DNA of 18,604 bases from Perkinsus olseni. Taxonomy: Eukaryota > Perkinsozoa > Perkinsida > Perkinsidae. Location of the stretch: the NCBI GenBank assembly GCA_013115135.1, contig JABANP010000763.1:1-18604 (forward strand). The letters run 5' to 3'. Below, piece after piece: positions 7,292 through 15,966 of the stretch (positions are counted from its first letter, which is position 1; the number at the start of each line of letters is the position of its first letter). The notes beneath the pieces were generated by a model. It was given only the letters and a program-made list of their open reading frames with translations. It was not told the origin of the DNA and did not search any database. Position numbers and translations under genes: made by a program.

Positions 7292-9316
7292 CTAGTGGAG
7301 AGGGTCGAAAGGGTCATCAACATCTACCAAGGGGAGTACAACTTCCCTTCCCAATCCATCAACAGTCTCCTCTCCGAGATGTATCCTCCACATACCGCTG
7401 TTAATACAAATGTAAATGTTGTCCATCCGAAGTGGACTTATTTTCATAATCCCCTCCGCCGTTGCCAACTCAGGTGTTAATTCCGACAGCCCATCGAAGG
7501 GCTGCCACGGACGATAACATCGGAGGCCGTAATAAGTGTTGTGCCCAGCGTGTGTGGAGATGGGATGAAGACCGGGCAAATGGAGGCGAGCGAAGGAGTG
7601 GTCCAAGGTAGACTCGAAAGTCATGTTAACCGGTCCAGAGAGGATCATCTTCCCACCAACTGATTTCACTCTACCCTCCACAACCACTTTCCCAGCCTCA
7701 GTTACCCCCTGCTTATGGAATGGCCGAGGAAGGCGGCGGCTACCCGTTGCAGGTCGTCTGTCCCTATGAAGCCTCTCAACCGCTCGACCGTCCTCTGCCC
7801 TCGCCTGTTTGGCCCTTTGCGTATCTGCCTGGGAAGACCTCTCCGGAGACCGCTTCCTCTTTTCTCCCATTTTCTCTATCTCATTTCGTACAGCAAGATT
7901 AGTCCCACTCTTCGTCGCCTTACCGCCGTTACTTCCCACGGCCATCCCCTGCGAAGAGGTCTGAGCCTTCGGTTGGCCTCTGGAAGCAGCTGGAATGACC
8001 GCAGCAGGTCTATGTCCACTCAACACCCGCCTTCCGTTATGCAACGCACCACTCTCGCCCTCTGTCTGCTTTGCCCAGGGTAGGTTTTTCGAGCGGGTAA
8101 GTTCCTCTTCTTCTCTTTCCGGTTCTCCCCTGCCGCCGGGTGCGATAGAATCGTGACCACCCGTTGTCACCTCTCCACCATAGTCCTCCGCCATAACAGC
8201 GCTAGTGGAGGGGATCCGAGCTTGCGAGTCAGGTTTTGCCGGAGGCGCAGTGGTAAGGCTGGTGATTCTGTCCAGATACAAGGGGCAGCCGAGATCGCTG
8301 AACTTCCCACTACCAGCACCCAGTCGAGCTTCTAGGAACATAACCAACCCCTCACCTCTCAAACAGAAGGGAATGCGTGGAGAGAGTTTGAGTTGGCTCA
8401 AACGCGGGGCAACCTTCGGGGAATTGTGCTTAGCATTGATGTAATAGAAGCTCTCACCAGCATGTACCCGCCTCTGGAACGCGGAGGTCGAATAGCGTCT
8501 GGGGTATCCGATTACGATGGGTAAGATGCTTCCATCTCGACCAGTGTAGGTCATGGAGGACATCTGCGGTTCGGCACTCTTCGGTGCGATCACAAGACTG
8601 ACGTTAGTCATATCGGGCCAGCACTGCCTGGTTACATCTGTTGCTTGCCCGACGTACAAGCCCGGAGTCAAGCCCCACCAAGTGGATCGCATGGCCGAAT
8701 CGTCGAGGCCCGCCGCCTCCCTAACCACCTCAGCAGAAGGGGTCAGAGTTCGCTGATAACTTGCAGGAGGGAGTGGGACTGACCCGAGTGCAGAAAGGTC
8801 GGTATGAGACCCAAAGTGGAGTTCCGAGATCGCAGCTTTCTCGAGGAAAAGCGGGCAACCCAGGTGATAGATCTTGCTCTTCCTCCCGCGAGCATCGAGA
8901 TACATCACCACGCGACCATTATTGATACAGAAGGGCATACGTGGTGACCGGTCGGGGAATTGAAAAAGAGGAGAGGGCGGAAACAAATGCGTTTCGCGAA
9001 AGTGGAAGCAATTCCCGGGTCTCAGCTTATTCCTGAAGGTAAAGTTGCCGAACGGTCGAGGAACACCGGTAACGATCAGAGTGCACCGCCCTCCTGGACC
9101 AGTGTAAATAATGGCAGAGTTTGTATCGCCTCTGGGGTACATGCCAATCACCAAGGACACGCTGGTCATGTCGGGCCACAACGCCTTGGTTACATCAGTA
9201 GCGTAACCAGTATACATACCCGGGGCTAAGTCGATGCCAGTAGACGAGACAGCCGACGTCATCCCCCTTGCCAAAGTGCATCGGGAAAGGGACAGAAGGA
9301 GGATCGTGGCCAACAT
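7292..9316 (-). CDS. Secreted paralogue B: two-domain PGxYxG/CWPDM protein with NLS-like linker
   Basis: Uninterrupted frame of 674 aa. The ATG at 9316 was chosen because it directly precedes the hydrophobic core LATILLLSL; the frame upstream has only a GTG. Domain copy 1 spans residues 31-160 (PGMYTG, ATDVT, WPDM, MPFC, GCP) and copy 2 spans 216-350 (PGLYVG, ATDVT, QCWPDM, RIPFC, GCP). Copy 1 lacks the Cys of CWPDM. Residues 355-530 are a low-complexity linker rich in Gly, Ser, Glu and Arg. It includes an acidic run (EPEREEEEL) and a basic cluster, KRKRSPERS, near residue 487 followed by RAKQARA, a bipartite-NLS pattern. Residues 531-674 form the C-terminal domain, closely matching C and sharing its last ~50 residues with A. 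A secreted effector role is inferred from this architecture. Confidence 0.88.
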   Translation of the reverse strand: MLATILLLSLSRCTLARGMTSAVSSTGIDLAPGMYTGYATDVTKALWPDMTSVSLVIGMYPRGDTNSAIIYTGPGGRCTLIVTGVPRPFGNFTFRNKLRPGNCFHFRETHLFPPSPLFQFPDRSPRMPFCINNGRVVMYLDARGRKSKIYHLGCPLFLEKAAISELHFGSHTDLSALGSVPLPPASYQRTLTPSAEVVREAAGLDDSAMRSTWWGLTPGLYVGQATDVTRQCWPDMTNVSLVIAPKSAEPQMSSMTYTGRDGSILPIVIGYPRRYSTSAFQRRVHAGESFYYINAKHNSPKVAPRLSQLKLSPRIPFCLRGEGLVMFLEARLGAGSGKFSDLGCPLYLDRITSLTTAPPAKPDSQARIPSTSAVMAEDYGGEVTTGGHDSIAPGGRGEPEREEEELTRSKNLPWAKQTEGESGALHNGRRVLSGHRPAAVIPAASRGQPKAQTSSQGMAVGSNGGKATKSGTNLAVRNEIEKMGEKRKRSPERSSQADTQRAKQARAEDGRAVERLHRDRRPATGSRRLPRPFHKQGVTEAGKVVVEGRVKSVGGKMILSGPVNMTFESTLDHSFARLHLPGLHPISTHAGHNTYYGLRCYRPWQPFDGLSELTPELATAEGIMKISPLRMDNIYICINSGMWRIHLGEETVDGLGREVVLPLVDVDDPFDPLH

Positions 9317-9699
9317 TTCAGGTGAATCTAAAGGAACCCTGGACGAGAGTTGTCCCACTCCTAGCACAAAAGGACCTCACACAAAAGGTATCCAATTATC
9401 TGGGGATAAGATGCTGTTCTACTCTCACCGCCTAGCCTTGAAAAGCGACCCCGATTCGGATGGCAGATCTGGCTGCTGGTTGCCCTTCAACTCCATCTGC
9501 GGTCCATGTGAGAGGTGAATGGATAGCGTGCATTTCGCCTTAGCTAGAATCGGGGAGGGTGCCGCCGGGAAATTCGCGGTTCGGGCGGCCCCGATTAAGC
9601 GCTCGAGGCTACGGGCGGGCGGCCTCCACCTCCCTGTAGGACACTAGCTGTAGAAGTAGGCAATGAGGAAGCTTTTTAAACGGTCTGTCACCAACTTGA
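9317..9699. other. 5' flank of paralogue B, no supported gene
   Basis: An ATG-started plus-strand stretch at 9411-9518 (35 codons) ends next to a GTGAGA donor-like site, but I found no phase-compatible downstream exon. No promoter element is recognisable. A second short ATG frame starts at 9663 (MRKLFKRSVTNLIREL...) and overlaps the possible exon at 9700-10020 in another frame. Confidence 0.3.
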
Positions 9700-10020
9700 T
9701 CCGGGAGCTCAACATGGCGGCAACTGGAGTTAATAGAGTTATACATTACGGACAGTTCTCGTCATGTTCCCCATGCTTCACTCAATCAAGCGTTTCCGCA
9801 GGGTGAGCGGGATGATCAAAGCGAACTATTACGGAGAGTCATGATGCCACGGCAGCCAGGGCTCAGCTCATCATCCAATCCGGGCAAGCGCGAGCCACGT
9901 CGCCGTGGTGACTTGAGCGCTCGCTCAAGTTGGATGGGACGAGAGTATGCGGAGGAATCGATTTATAACCGCGGTCTAATCCTTGGGACAGTACGGCGGA
10001 CGAGCGTGATTTCCCCGTAG
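9700..10020 (+). CDS. Possible terminal exon, unrecognised (up to 106 codons)
   Basis: This plus-strand frame is open from just after a TGA at 9697-9699 to TAG at 10018-10020. It has no ATG in its first half. The composition looks coding: a helical start (WRQLELIELYITDSS), a charged segment (GERDDQSELLRRVMM), a Ser/Arg-rich disordered region and a hydrophobic end. It would need an upstream exon, which I could not place, or initiation at the internal Met pair. It could also be a chance open frame. Confidence 0.3.
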   Translation, partial: SGSSTWRQLELIELYITDSSRHVPHASLNQAFPQGERDDQSELLRRVMMPRQPGLSSSSNPGKREPRRRGDLSARSSWMGREYAEESIYNRGLILGTVRRTSVISP

Positions 10021-10539
10021 CAACGACTCGTCTCCTCTGAGGGGACTCCTCATAGAATGTAGTTCATCGAAGATGTGCCCCATAGAAGAATACTACGACA
10101 ATTCAACGAAATGACTGCAAATAGCTTCAACCGCGGAGTCCGCCTAGTACCGCATTCATCATTCATCACAGTGATCTCGATTCCATTCCGGCGGTGAGTT
10201 ACCGCGTCACGGGCATTCCCCAATCGACGTGGTACTCATTTCACACAGCCTTGGATATGAGACTGGAGAAGAGAGATTAGACTCGGCGGCATCTGTACAT
10301 GAGCTCTCAACTCGTTCATACACCAAGAGCCGTATTACAGAGCGTTGAGACGCAGACAAGCGTCGTGTTAAAGTGATTCCCAAGGCCCTTGGGCCAAGGG
10401 AGAGTCTGCTTCTGCATTCAGCGTTCAAGGCAAATCGGAAGGCCAACCGATTGACGTGGGGAGAGTGAGAACCGCAGATGGAGCGTCTGTGACACAAGGG
10501 AACCACTAATCGTGGTACAGAGTACGAAGAGGACCCCAA

Positions 10540-10602
10540 CGTGGGATTACCGAGGCATTAGAGATTTGACGGTCAAATCTCTAATGCCTCGGTAATCCCA
10601 CG
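10540..10602. repeat. 31-bp perfect inverted repeat with 1-nt centre
   Basis: The arms 10540-10570 and 10572-10602 are exact reverse complements around G10571. A second short palindrome, GGTCAAA/TTTGACC (10602-10616), abuts it and repeats the sequence at the centre of the large one. Such a hairpin would extrude as a cruciform or form a very stable RNA stem. It may be a small foldback element or a relic of one. Confidence 0.9.
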
Positions 10603-10914
10603 GTCAAATTTTGACCATTGCTGGGGGCACACAGGGGCAAGCTATTCTCACGTGGTGATCTGACGACATTGTGCTGTCGTTGCCAATCTTAGTACGTACT
10701 ACCTTAGTACTTAGTACCTACTACGCCCCGACAGCGTAGTAATACTCTCGGAATTGACAAAAACCTTTTCGAGGTAATTGCTATGGAATATAGAAGTGGA
10801 GAGTAAGTACTGCGAGGGATGTGCCCACTTGTAGGAGAGTGGCAGATCGGAAGGTATTGGATAATTACTGCAAAGACAATAGACAGTCATAAAGTGTATG
10901 AGATACCACCAAAA

Positions 10915-10975
10915 TGGCGTACTGGGGAGTGTGTGGTTAATACGCACTCCCCCCAGGTTCGAACCTTGGTGGAAG
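10915..10975 (+). other. tRNA-like A-box/B-box pair with extended internal stem
   Basis: TGGCGTACTGG (10915-10925) matches the A-box consensus at all but one defined position. AGGTTCGAACCT (10955-10966) is a palindromic near-perfect B-box and sits in a foldable T-arm (CCAGG/CTTGG). The box starts are 41 nt apart. Between them is a 10-bp stem (GGGGAGTGTG / CGCACTCCCC) instead of a normal anticodon arm, and acceptor strands do not pair. It is not a canonical tRNA; a tRNA-derived repeat or other pol III-type unit is possible. Confidence 0.25.
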
Positions 10976-11801
10976 CACCTTGGTGGGAGCACCTCGGTGC
11001 GATAAGCCGGCCTGCAGTCCAATTACCCCCACCGCGTGGCACGTGGCTCGGGCAACACTGTCTCACGACAGGGTCGGCGAAAGGCGGACTATCCGTCGAT
11101 GACCACAACGGTCAATGCGACCTGCGGTCGGCTGGACTACAGCCCTGGTACTGATCGGATGATCACACCTGGCCGGGAGAACAGAAAGTGTATAAGATAG
11201 TTCACTCCTCAGAATCAAAATCGAAGCATCGCCTCATTCTGAGGCCCTCAAGTGTCCATTATTGAGCTACAAATCTCGGCTGCGCCGAGTCAGCTCAAAC
11301 AACATGAAACGATTGCGCCGTGCTTGCCTCAGTAATCGATAGTTGTGGCACACTAGAGCACCACACTGGCAGTAGAGTGTTACGTTTTGTGGGATTATCG
11401 CGATTGACTCGAAGTTTAACACGAAGATCGTAGAGAACCATGCACATCGTCCGATAGGGTTGAATCCTAGACGGGAGGAGGCACTGTATGCGGGTTGGAC
11501 AGTGGAGCAGAGGATTGCTCGGTAGGAGTGTCTCCTCTCTTCTTGTGATAACATTGTTGTTTGATGCACAAAACAAGCTTTCTGCCTAATTTAAACTGAG
11601 TATCGAAGAATGGGACTGGCAGCTTCCATTCGAAAGCATCCAGCATTGACGTGGTGCTCTTCAACTGGTCCTTCCCTTTGCACATCTGTACGCTATCGTA
11701 GAAACGAGGTGAACCTCTACCCGGGACAGCGCCGGTTGTGGTCATTCGAGAGCAAAGCAGTGGTTTGACGGCGGTCCCGATTAGCGAATGCTTTTAACCT
11801 T

Positions 11802-11877
11802 GAATACGGCGGTACGGCCGTATTCCTTCCACGGGGCCTGTGGCCTGTGGCACAGGCTGTACGCCGTAGAGGCGTAC
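11802..11877. repeat. Three consecutive GC-rich hairpins
   Basis: Hairpin 1 is GAATACGGC/GCCGTATTC (11802-11810 and 11817-11825, 6-nt loop). Hairpin 2 is GCCTGTG/CACAGGC (11843-11849 and 11851-11857, 1-nt centre). Hairpin 3 is GTACGCC/GGCGTAC (11859-11865 and 11871-11877, 5-nt loop). All arms are perfect. The group lies just outside the end of the duplicated companion-gene block. Confidence 0.75.
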
Positions 11878-11933
11878 AATGTACGGTAACCCGGCAATTT
11901 AGCGCCTTCCCGCCAGCACGAAGAGCCGATCGA

Positions 11934-12566
11934 TCATTCACGCTCATGAGGTCGAAAGGCAAATCTTTCCCCCACCGCTGCCACTACTACTTGCGTCAGA
12001 GGGAAATTGGCAGCCGTCATGAGTTGGCGTGACCCGCTGCCTGCGGGGTCCCATTTCCGCCCGACCCACTCGCTGAGTTCCTCTAGCGATCGAACTTGCA
12101 GCTCGTATGGGCCCTTCCTCGGGTTGCCGAGGACCTGCAGAGGGAGTGGAGGGATAATCCTCATCCATCCCAGTCACCTTCACAACCACATGCTTGGTCA
12201 CATTAGGGCACCCATCGTGCATTTCGGGAATCGACTCGGCTGCTGTTGGACCGAAACCACTCGACAGACCCCTCCCATTCGTCCGCCTGTTAGTGATGAT
12301 GAACATCTTGGCACGGTGGCTGTTTATCGAAGAAGCCCGTCGGCCCTACTTGCCAAAGTCATACAGATTGGCTCGGCCATTCCTCTGAATACTGGATGGG
12401 GATTGGCGCATGGAAGACAAGAACTGACCAGGACGCTCGGCCACCGCGACTTCTCACAATACCGTTTCAATCGCTGAGCCTGACTGTTTTGAACCTCCTC
12501 CGCATTGGAGACGACTGATGACTCTATCAACACAACAATGACCAAGATCAACATCATTATGGCCAT
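11934..12566 (-). CDS. Companion small secreted protein, copy 2: four exons, about 165 aa
   Basis: Minus-strand exons are 12566-12458, 12423-12365, 12306-12178 and 12134-11934 (stop TGA). Introns of 34 bp (GTGAGA...GGTCAG), 58 bp (GTATGA...CCAAG) and 43 bp (GTGACT...CCCTCTGCAG, with a clear pyrimidine tract) keep one frame throughout. The start ATG sits in AACCATGG. Exon 1 gives a signal peptide (MAIMMLILVIVVLIESS, cleavage near SNA). The mature part contains APIPIQYSEEWP, an NVT glycosylation sequon (CPNVTKHVVVK) and a helical, Trp-containing segment (LEELSEWVGRKWDP). Codons after LTQVV come from sequence outside the duplication, so the C-terminus may be replaced. It lies about 80 bp downstream of paralogue C's conserved 3' end on the same strand. 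No family recognised. Confidence 0.6.
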
Positions 12567-12650
12567 GGTTGATGAAATTATTATGATGACCCCTACCGCC
12601 CCTTCGGAACATCGAACAGCCGATAAATAGAATACATCGAATAACATGAC
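11978..12650. repeat. Segmental duplication, copy 2 of the companion-gene block
   Basis: This is the partner of 6615-7290. Differences are mostly single substitutions, with small indels concentrated in exon 1 and intron 1 of the companion gene. Beyond about 11978 similarity stops abruptly. Towards higher coordinates it continues into the homologous body of paralogues C and B, which become more divergent in the N-terminal domain. Confidence 0.8.
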
Positions 12651-12762
12651 ATACTAGTCGAGAGGGGCGAAAGGGTCATCAACATCTACCAAGGGGAGTA
12701 CAACTTCCCTTCCCAATCCATCAACAGTCTCCTCTCCGAGATGTATCCTCCACATACCACTG

Positions 12763-14085
12763 TTAATACAAATGTAAATGTTGTCCATCCGAAGTGGACT
12801 CTATTTTCATAATTCCCTCCGCCGCTGCCAACTCAGGTGTCAATTCCGACAGCCCATCGAAGTGCTGCCACGGACGATAACATCGGAGGCCGAAATAAGT
12901 GTTGTGCCCAGCGTGTGTGGAGATGGGATGAAGACCGGGCAAATGGAGGCGAGTGTAAGAGTGGTCCAAGGTAGACTCGAAAGTCATATTAACCGGTCCA
13001 GAGAGGATCATCTTCCCACCAACTGATTTCACTCTACCCTCCACAATCACTTTCCCAACATCAGTTACCCCCTGTTTATGGAATGGCCGAGGAAGGCGGC
13101 GGCTACCCGTTGCAGGTCGTCTGCCCCTATGAAGCCTCTCAACCGCTCGACCGTCCTCTGCCCTCGCGCGTTTAGTCCATTGAATATCTGCTTGGGGAGA
13201 CCTCTCCGGAGACCGCTTCCTCTTCCCTCTCGAGCTTTCCATCTCTTTTCGTGGAGCAAAGACAGCCGTAGCCTTCGTTGCCTCACCGACATTATCTCCC
13301 TGGAGATTTCCTCGAGAAGCGGCTAATCCCGATCGAGAGCCCCTGGGCACTTGCGTTGCGTCACCTAACGAGCCCGCAGACCCTTTGGCCTCTCCCCCCA
13401 CCAGTCCGGTCTGAGAAATCCTCTCCCGAGACAGGTCTCTCTGAGGAGACCTTTCCAACGTCCGTCTTTTGACCGATACGACAGAGCCAGTACCACCGGT
13501 TGCCACCTTATCATTCTTGCCAGCCACGACCATCTTAGGGGAAGAGACAGGAGCCCGTGTACGGTGAACGGGCCAGCCTTTGCCTGCCTGAGACAATGCA
13601 GATAATGCAAGTGCTGTGTTGGTATTGTTGACTTTATGGAGATGAATGGGGCAGTCGAGGTGATAGAATTTCCTATTCCCTTCCTGTCGAGCGTCCAGGT
13701 ACATCAGTATCCCTCCATTGTCCACCCGAAAAGGAATACGTGGAGAGAACTCGACCTGCGCCAGATGAAGGGCAACCTTGGGGTAGTAGTGCAAACCATT
13801 GATGTAATAGAAATTCTCTCTACGATACACTTCATTGGCGAATGTCAAATTCGAGTAGGGTTTAGGGTATCCAGAAGCAATAAGGGAGCTCAAACCATTC
13901 CGACCAGTGTAGATGATAGAGGATTTCTGACGAACCGGACTCAACGGACGAATGGCAATATTCAAGTTAACCATATCGGGCCAGCAACGCCTAGTGCCAT
14001 CAGTAGCTCGTCCAAGATACCATCCTGGGGACAGAGGGGCAGACGACAGCACTCCCAAGCCGCTGAGAAAGAGAATCGAAAACAT
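12763..14085 (-). CDS. Secreted paralogue C: one-domain PGxYxG/CWPDM protein, 3' frameshift
   Basis: 440-aa frame from the ATG at 14085. Signal peptide MFSILFLSGLGVLSSA. One domain copy spans residues 18-150 (PGWYLG, ATDGT, CWPDM, RIPF, DCP). The PFC cysteine is replaced by Arg and the second domain cysteine is absent. The linker (about 155-320) ends with a basic cluster (KRKRSPERS, then WTKRARA) almost identical to B. The C-terminal domain matches B until about residue 425. There a single extra base (C at 12801) shifts the frame, giving a different 15-residue end (after MKI) and removing the conserved ~47-residue tail. The untranslated remainder down to 12650 still carries the intact family tail sequence, with one Asp-to-Ala change. 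The gene may be newly truncated, or the shift may be an assembly error. Confidence 0.8.
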   Translation of the reverse strand: MFSILFLSGLGVLSSAPLSPGWYLGRATDGTRRCWPDMVNLNIAIRPLSPVRQKSSIIYTGRNGLSSLIASGYPKPYSNLTFANEVYRRENFYYINGLHYYPKVALHLAQVEFSPRIPFRVDNGGILMYLDARQEGNRKFYHLDCPIHLHKVNNTNTALALSALSQAGKGWPVHRTRAPVSSPKMVVAGKNDKVATGGTGSVVSVKRRTLERSPQRDLSRERISQTGLVGGEAKGSAGSLGDATQVPRGSRSGLAASRGNLQGDNVGEATKATAVFAPRKEMESSRGKRKRSPERSPQADIQWTKRARAEDGRAVERLHRGRRPATGSRRLPRPFHKQGVTDVGKVIVEGRVKSVGGKMILSGPVNMTFESTLDHSYTRLHLPGLHPISTHAGHNTYFGLRCYRPWQHFDGLSELTPELAAAEGIMKIESTSDGQHLHLY

Positions 14086-15966
14086 GGGTGGGTAAAAAGT
14101 AACGCTGGAAGAACGTCTTTGAAGGCTCGGGCGCTGCCCAGCTCTGCGAGATGTGTCCTGGAAAGAGCTGAGCGTTCATTTAGAGGGCTTCTTGCGCCGC
14201 ACAGGGCGAAGGAGAGTAAGCCTGCGCCGAGTAGACCTCTGCACTAAGAAAGGTGATGTGTCGAAGAATCGCAACAAAGCGTACCTGAATGAAATCAATG
14301 AAGACTTATGAGACTTTTATAGTCTCATAGTTGTTGGTGGAGTGGTCAGCGTGCCGATGTGCATGCGTACACATGACGTTGATCGATCTTTAGGACGCCT
14401 ATTGTTCGTAGTTTCCCCTTTTCGTGCATCGGCCCGGTGATCGTGTTCGTCAACCGTGGGCTAGTTCTACTGTCGCTCGTCCTCCTACAGCTCCCATGAC
14501 GGGCTACTAGCGCCTGTCAAATGTGCAATAACACTTCCTCGAGCCTGCAATTGACTTCTCGCTCGCCCACGGTTGAATGCGCTCTATTGTACTAGATTCC
14601 GTTCACTTGTGATCCATAGTTCTCACGAGGTTTGAGATAGTAACATCGGCTAAATCTTGCAATCCTCGTGACGAGGACCTCGTCTCCATTGATCGACGCG
14701 GGGTATTTAACAACACTGTATGACAACCAAGTGCAATAGTTCGGGAGCGGATGTAGGGGCTTCATGTTATTGAGGTCCTACACTCTGAGAGTGTCACTCT
14801 CACGACGGCAACGAAGTCTCCCGAATGGCGATCGTGAATCCTGGATGTGGTCCCTGGGCGATACGTCGGAGAACGGGCAAGGTGGTGACTTGCGCTCGAT
14901 GGTCACGGGAGTGGTCGCCCGTTCCACGACTTTCTTCGGGAGCACAGAGTTGTCGTCTGGACTGCGGGTCTTGATGCATCACAGCTCACGCTGTCCGTAT
15001 TGCGCACCGTAGTAGGCAAGCATGTCTATACTTTTTATTATTGGCCTGTGCTTGCGGGCGTTGGTCTGTCTGTTTGGCTGGTTAAGGCTGTTGATAAACG
15101 TTTCACTTGTGATCCGTATAATCTACCATGCCAGACGTGTATAATTCCGTTCAGCGACGCCGAAGTAGCAAACCCCGGTTGTTGCTGGACTTCGCGTGTC
15201 TGCGGGCGATCCCAAGCCCGTGCCACATCTCATGCTATCTGAACAGTTCAGGCAAGGCCCTTGCTGCAAGGGTGAGGCTGAACTGACAGGGTACTCATTC
15301 AACACAACCTCAATGATGACGTTAAGAAGCTCGTAGCAGCTGGTCCTTAGAAGAGAAGGTCAAATTCTCTGACTCGTGGACCGCAAGCAGTATTGACGTG
15401 ACAGCTGGCACTCTCTGTGCTGAGAGACTCGGCGAACAGCCCATATACAACACGATGCATAGAGAAAGCTTTTAGCGATTCCTTGAAATCCATTAGGCTC
15501 TTGACCCCTTAAAAATGATGATTCTTGAGCTCGAGCGTAGAGATCTCGTGAGACCGTTCTATGAGTTACTCTGCCGTAAGTGCAACCACAAGAATTTCGC
15601 GAACGATGCAGACGAAGACTCTAATCTCGAACTCAGAGATCTCCCCATGTGTGCATGCGTGCACATGAAATGTTCATACGTGCACAGCGCATTGAATAGC
15701 AGCGATGAGAAGCTCTGCGAGACTCCCACCAGTCATCCACTGGGTATCTTGAGAAAGCAGGCTCATTATTCTGCACGTGATGGCCCTGTAGCCTCGGCTC
15801 GACCGGGATGACAGAACGTTTCTCAGGAAGCTTGAGGTTTCTAGGCAGTCAGCGCCCAACGCCGAATTGTGGTGTTTGCCCGTCGCTGGCATCCCCTTGA
15901 GACGCCTGGGCGTATCTCAGTTTGTCTATTACTGTTCTTTCCTCGTCACTCAAGACCTCCTCCCTC
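14086..15966. other. 1.9-kb intergenic region between paralogue C and asparaginase
   Basis: No gene is supported. Two ATG-started plus-strand ORFs (14764-15012, 82 aa; 15515-15811, 98 aa) lack recognisable composition or splice context and are probably chance. Hairpins are present at 14307-14329 (9-bp arms, TATGAGACT/AGTCTCATA), 14787-14801 (GAGAGTG/CACTCTC) and 15244-15285 (outer CAGTTCAG/CTGAACTG enclosing CCCTTGC/GCAAGGG). The sequence just upstream of 15967 presumably contains the asparaginase promoter, but I see no defined motif. Confidence 0.45.

Larger units (their letters stand above)
10021..11933. other. Gene-poor 1.9-kb region with several palindromes
   Basis: No ORF here has convincing composition or splice support. 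The region holds the overlapping palindromes at 10379-10400, the long hairpin at 10540-10602, TAGTAC-rich sequence at about 10688-10726, the tRNA-like B-box segment at 10915-10975, a 14-bp near-tandem repeat (ACCTTGGTGG[A/G]AGC) at about 10964-10991 and the triple hairpin at 11802-11877. Much of it may be decayed repeat sequence. Confidence 0.5.

Noticed and set aside
10207..10539. 110-aa minus-strand ORF
   Set aside because: Arg/Ser-rich shadow composition, overlaps palindromes and has no splice or start context.
15515..15811. 98-aa plus-strand ORF with ATG upstream of asparaginase
   Set aside because: Part of it could be coding, but the tail is low quality and no family, signal peptide or splice link to 15967 is visible.
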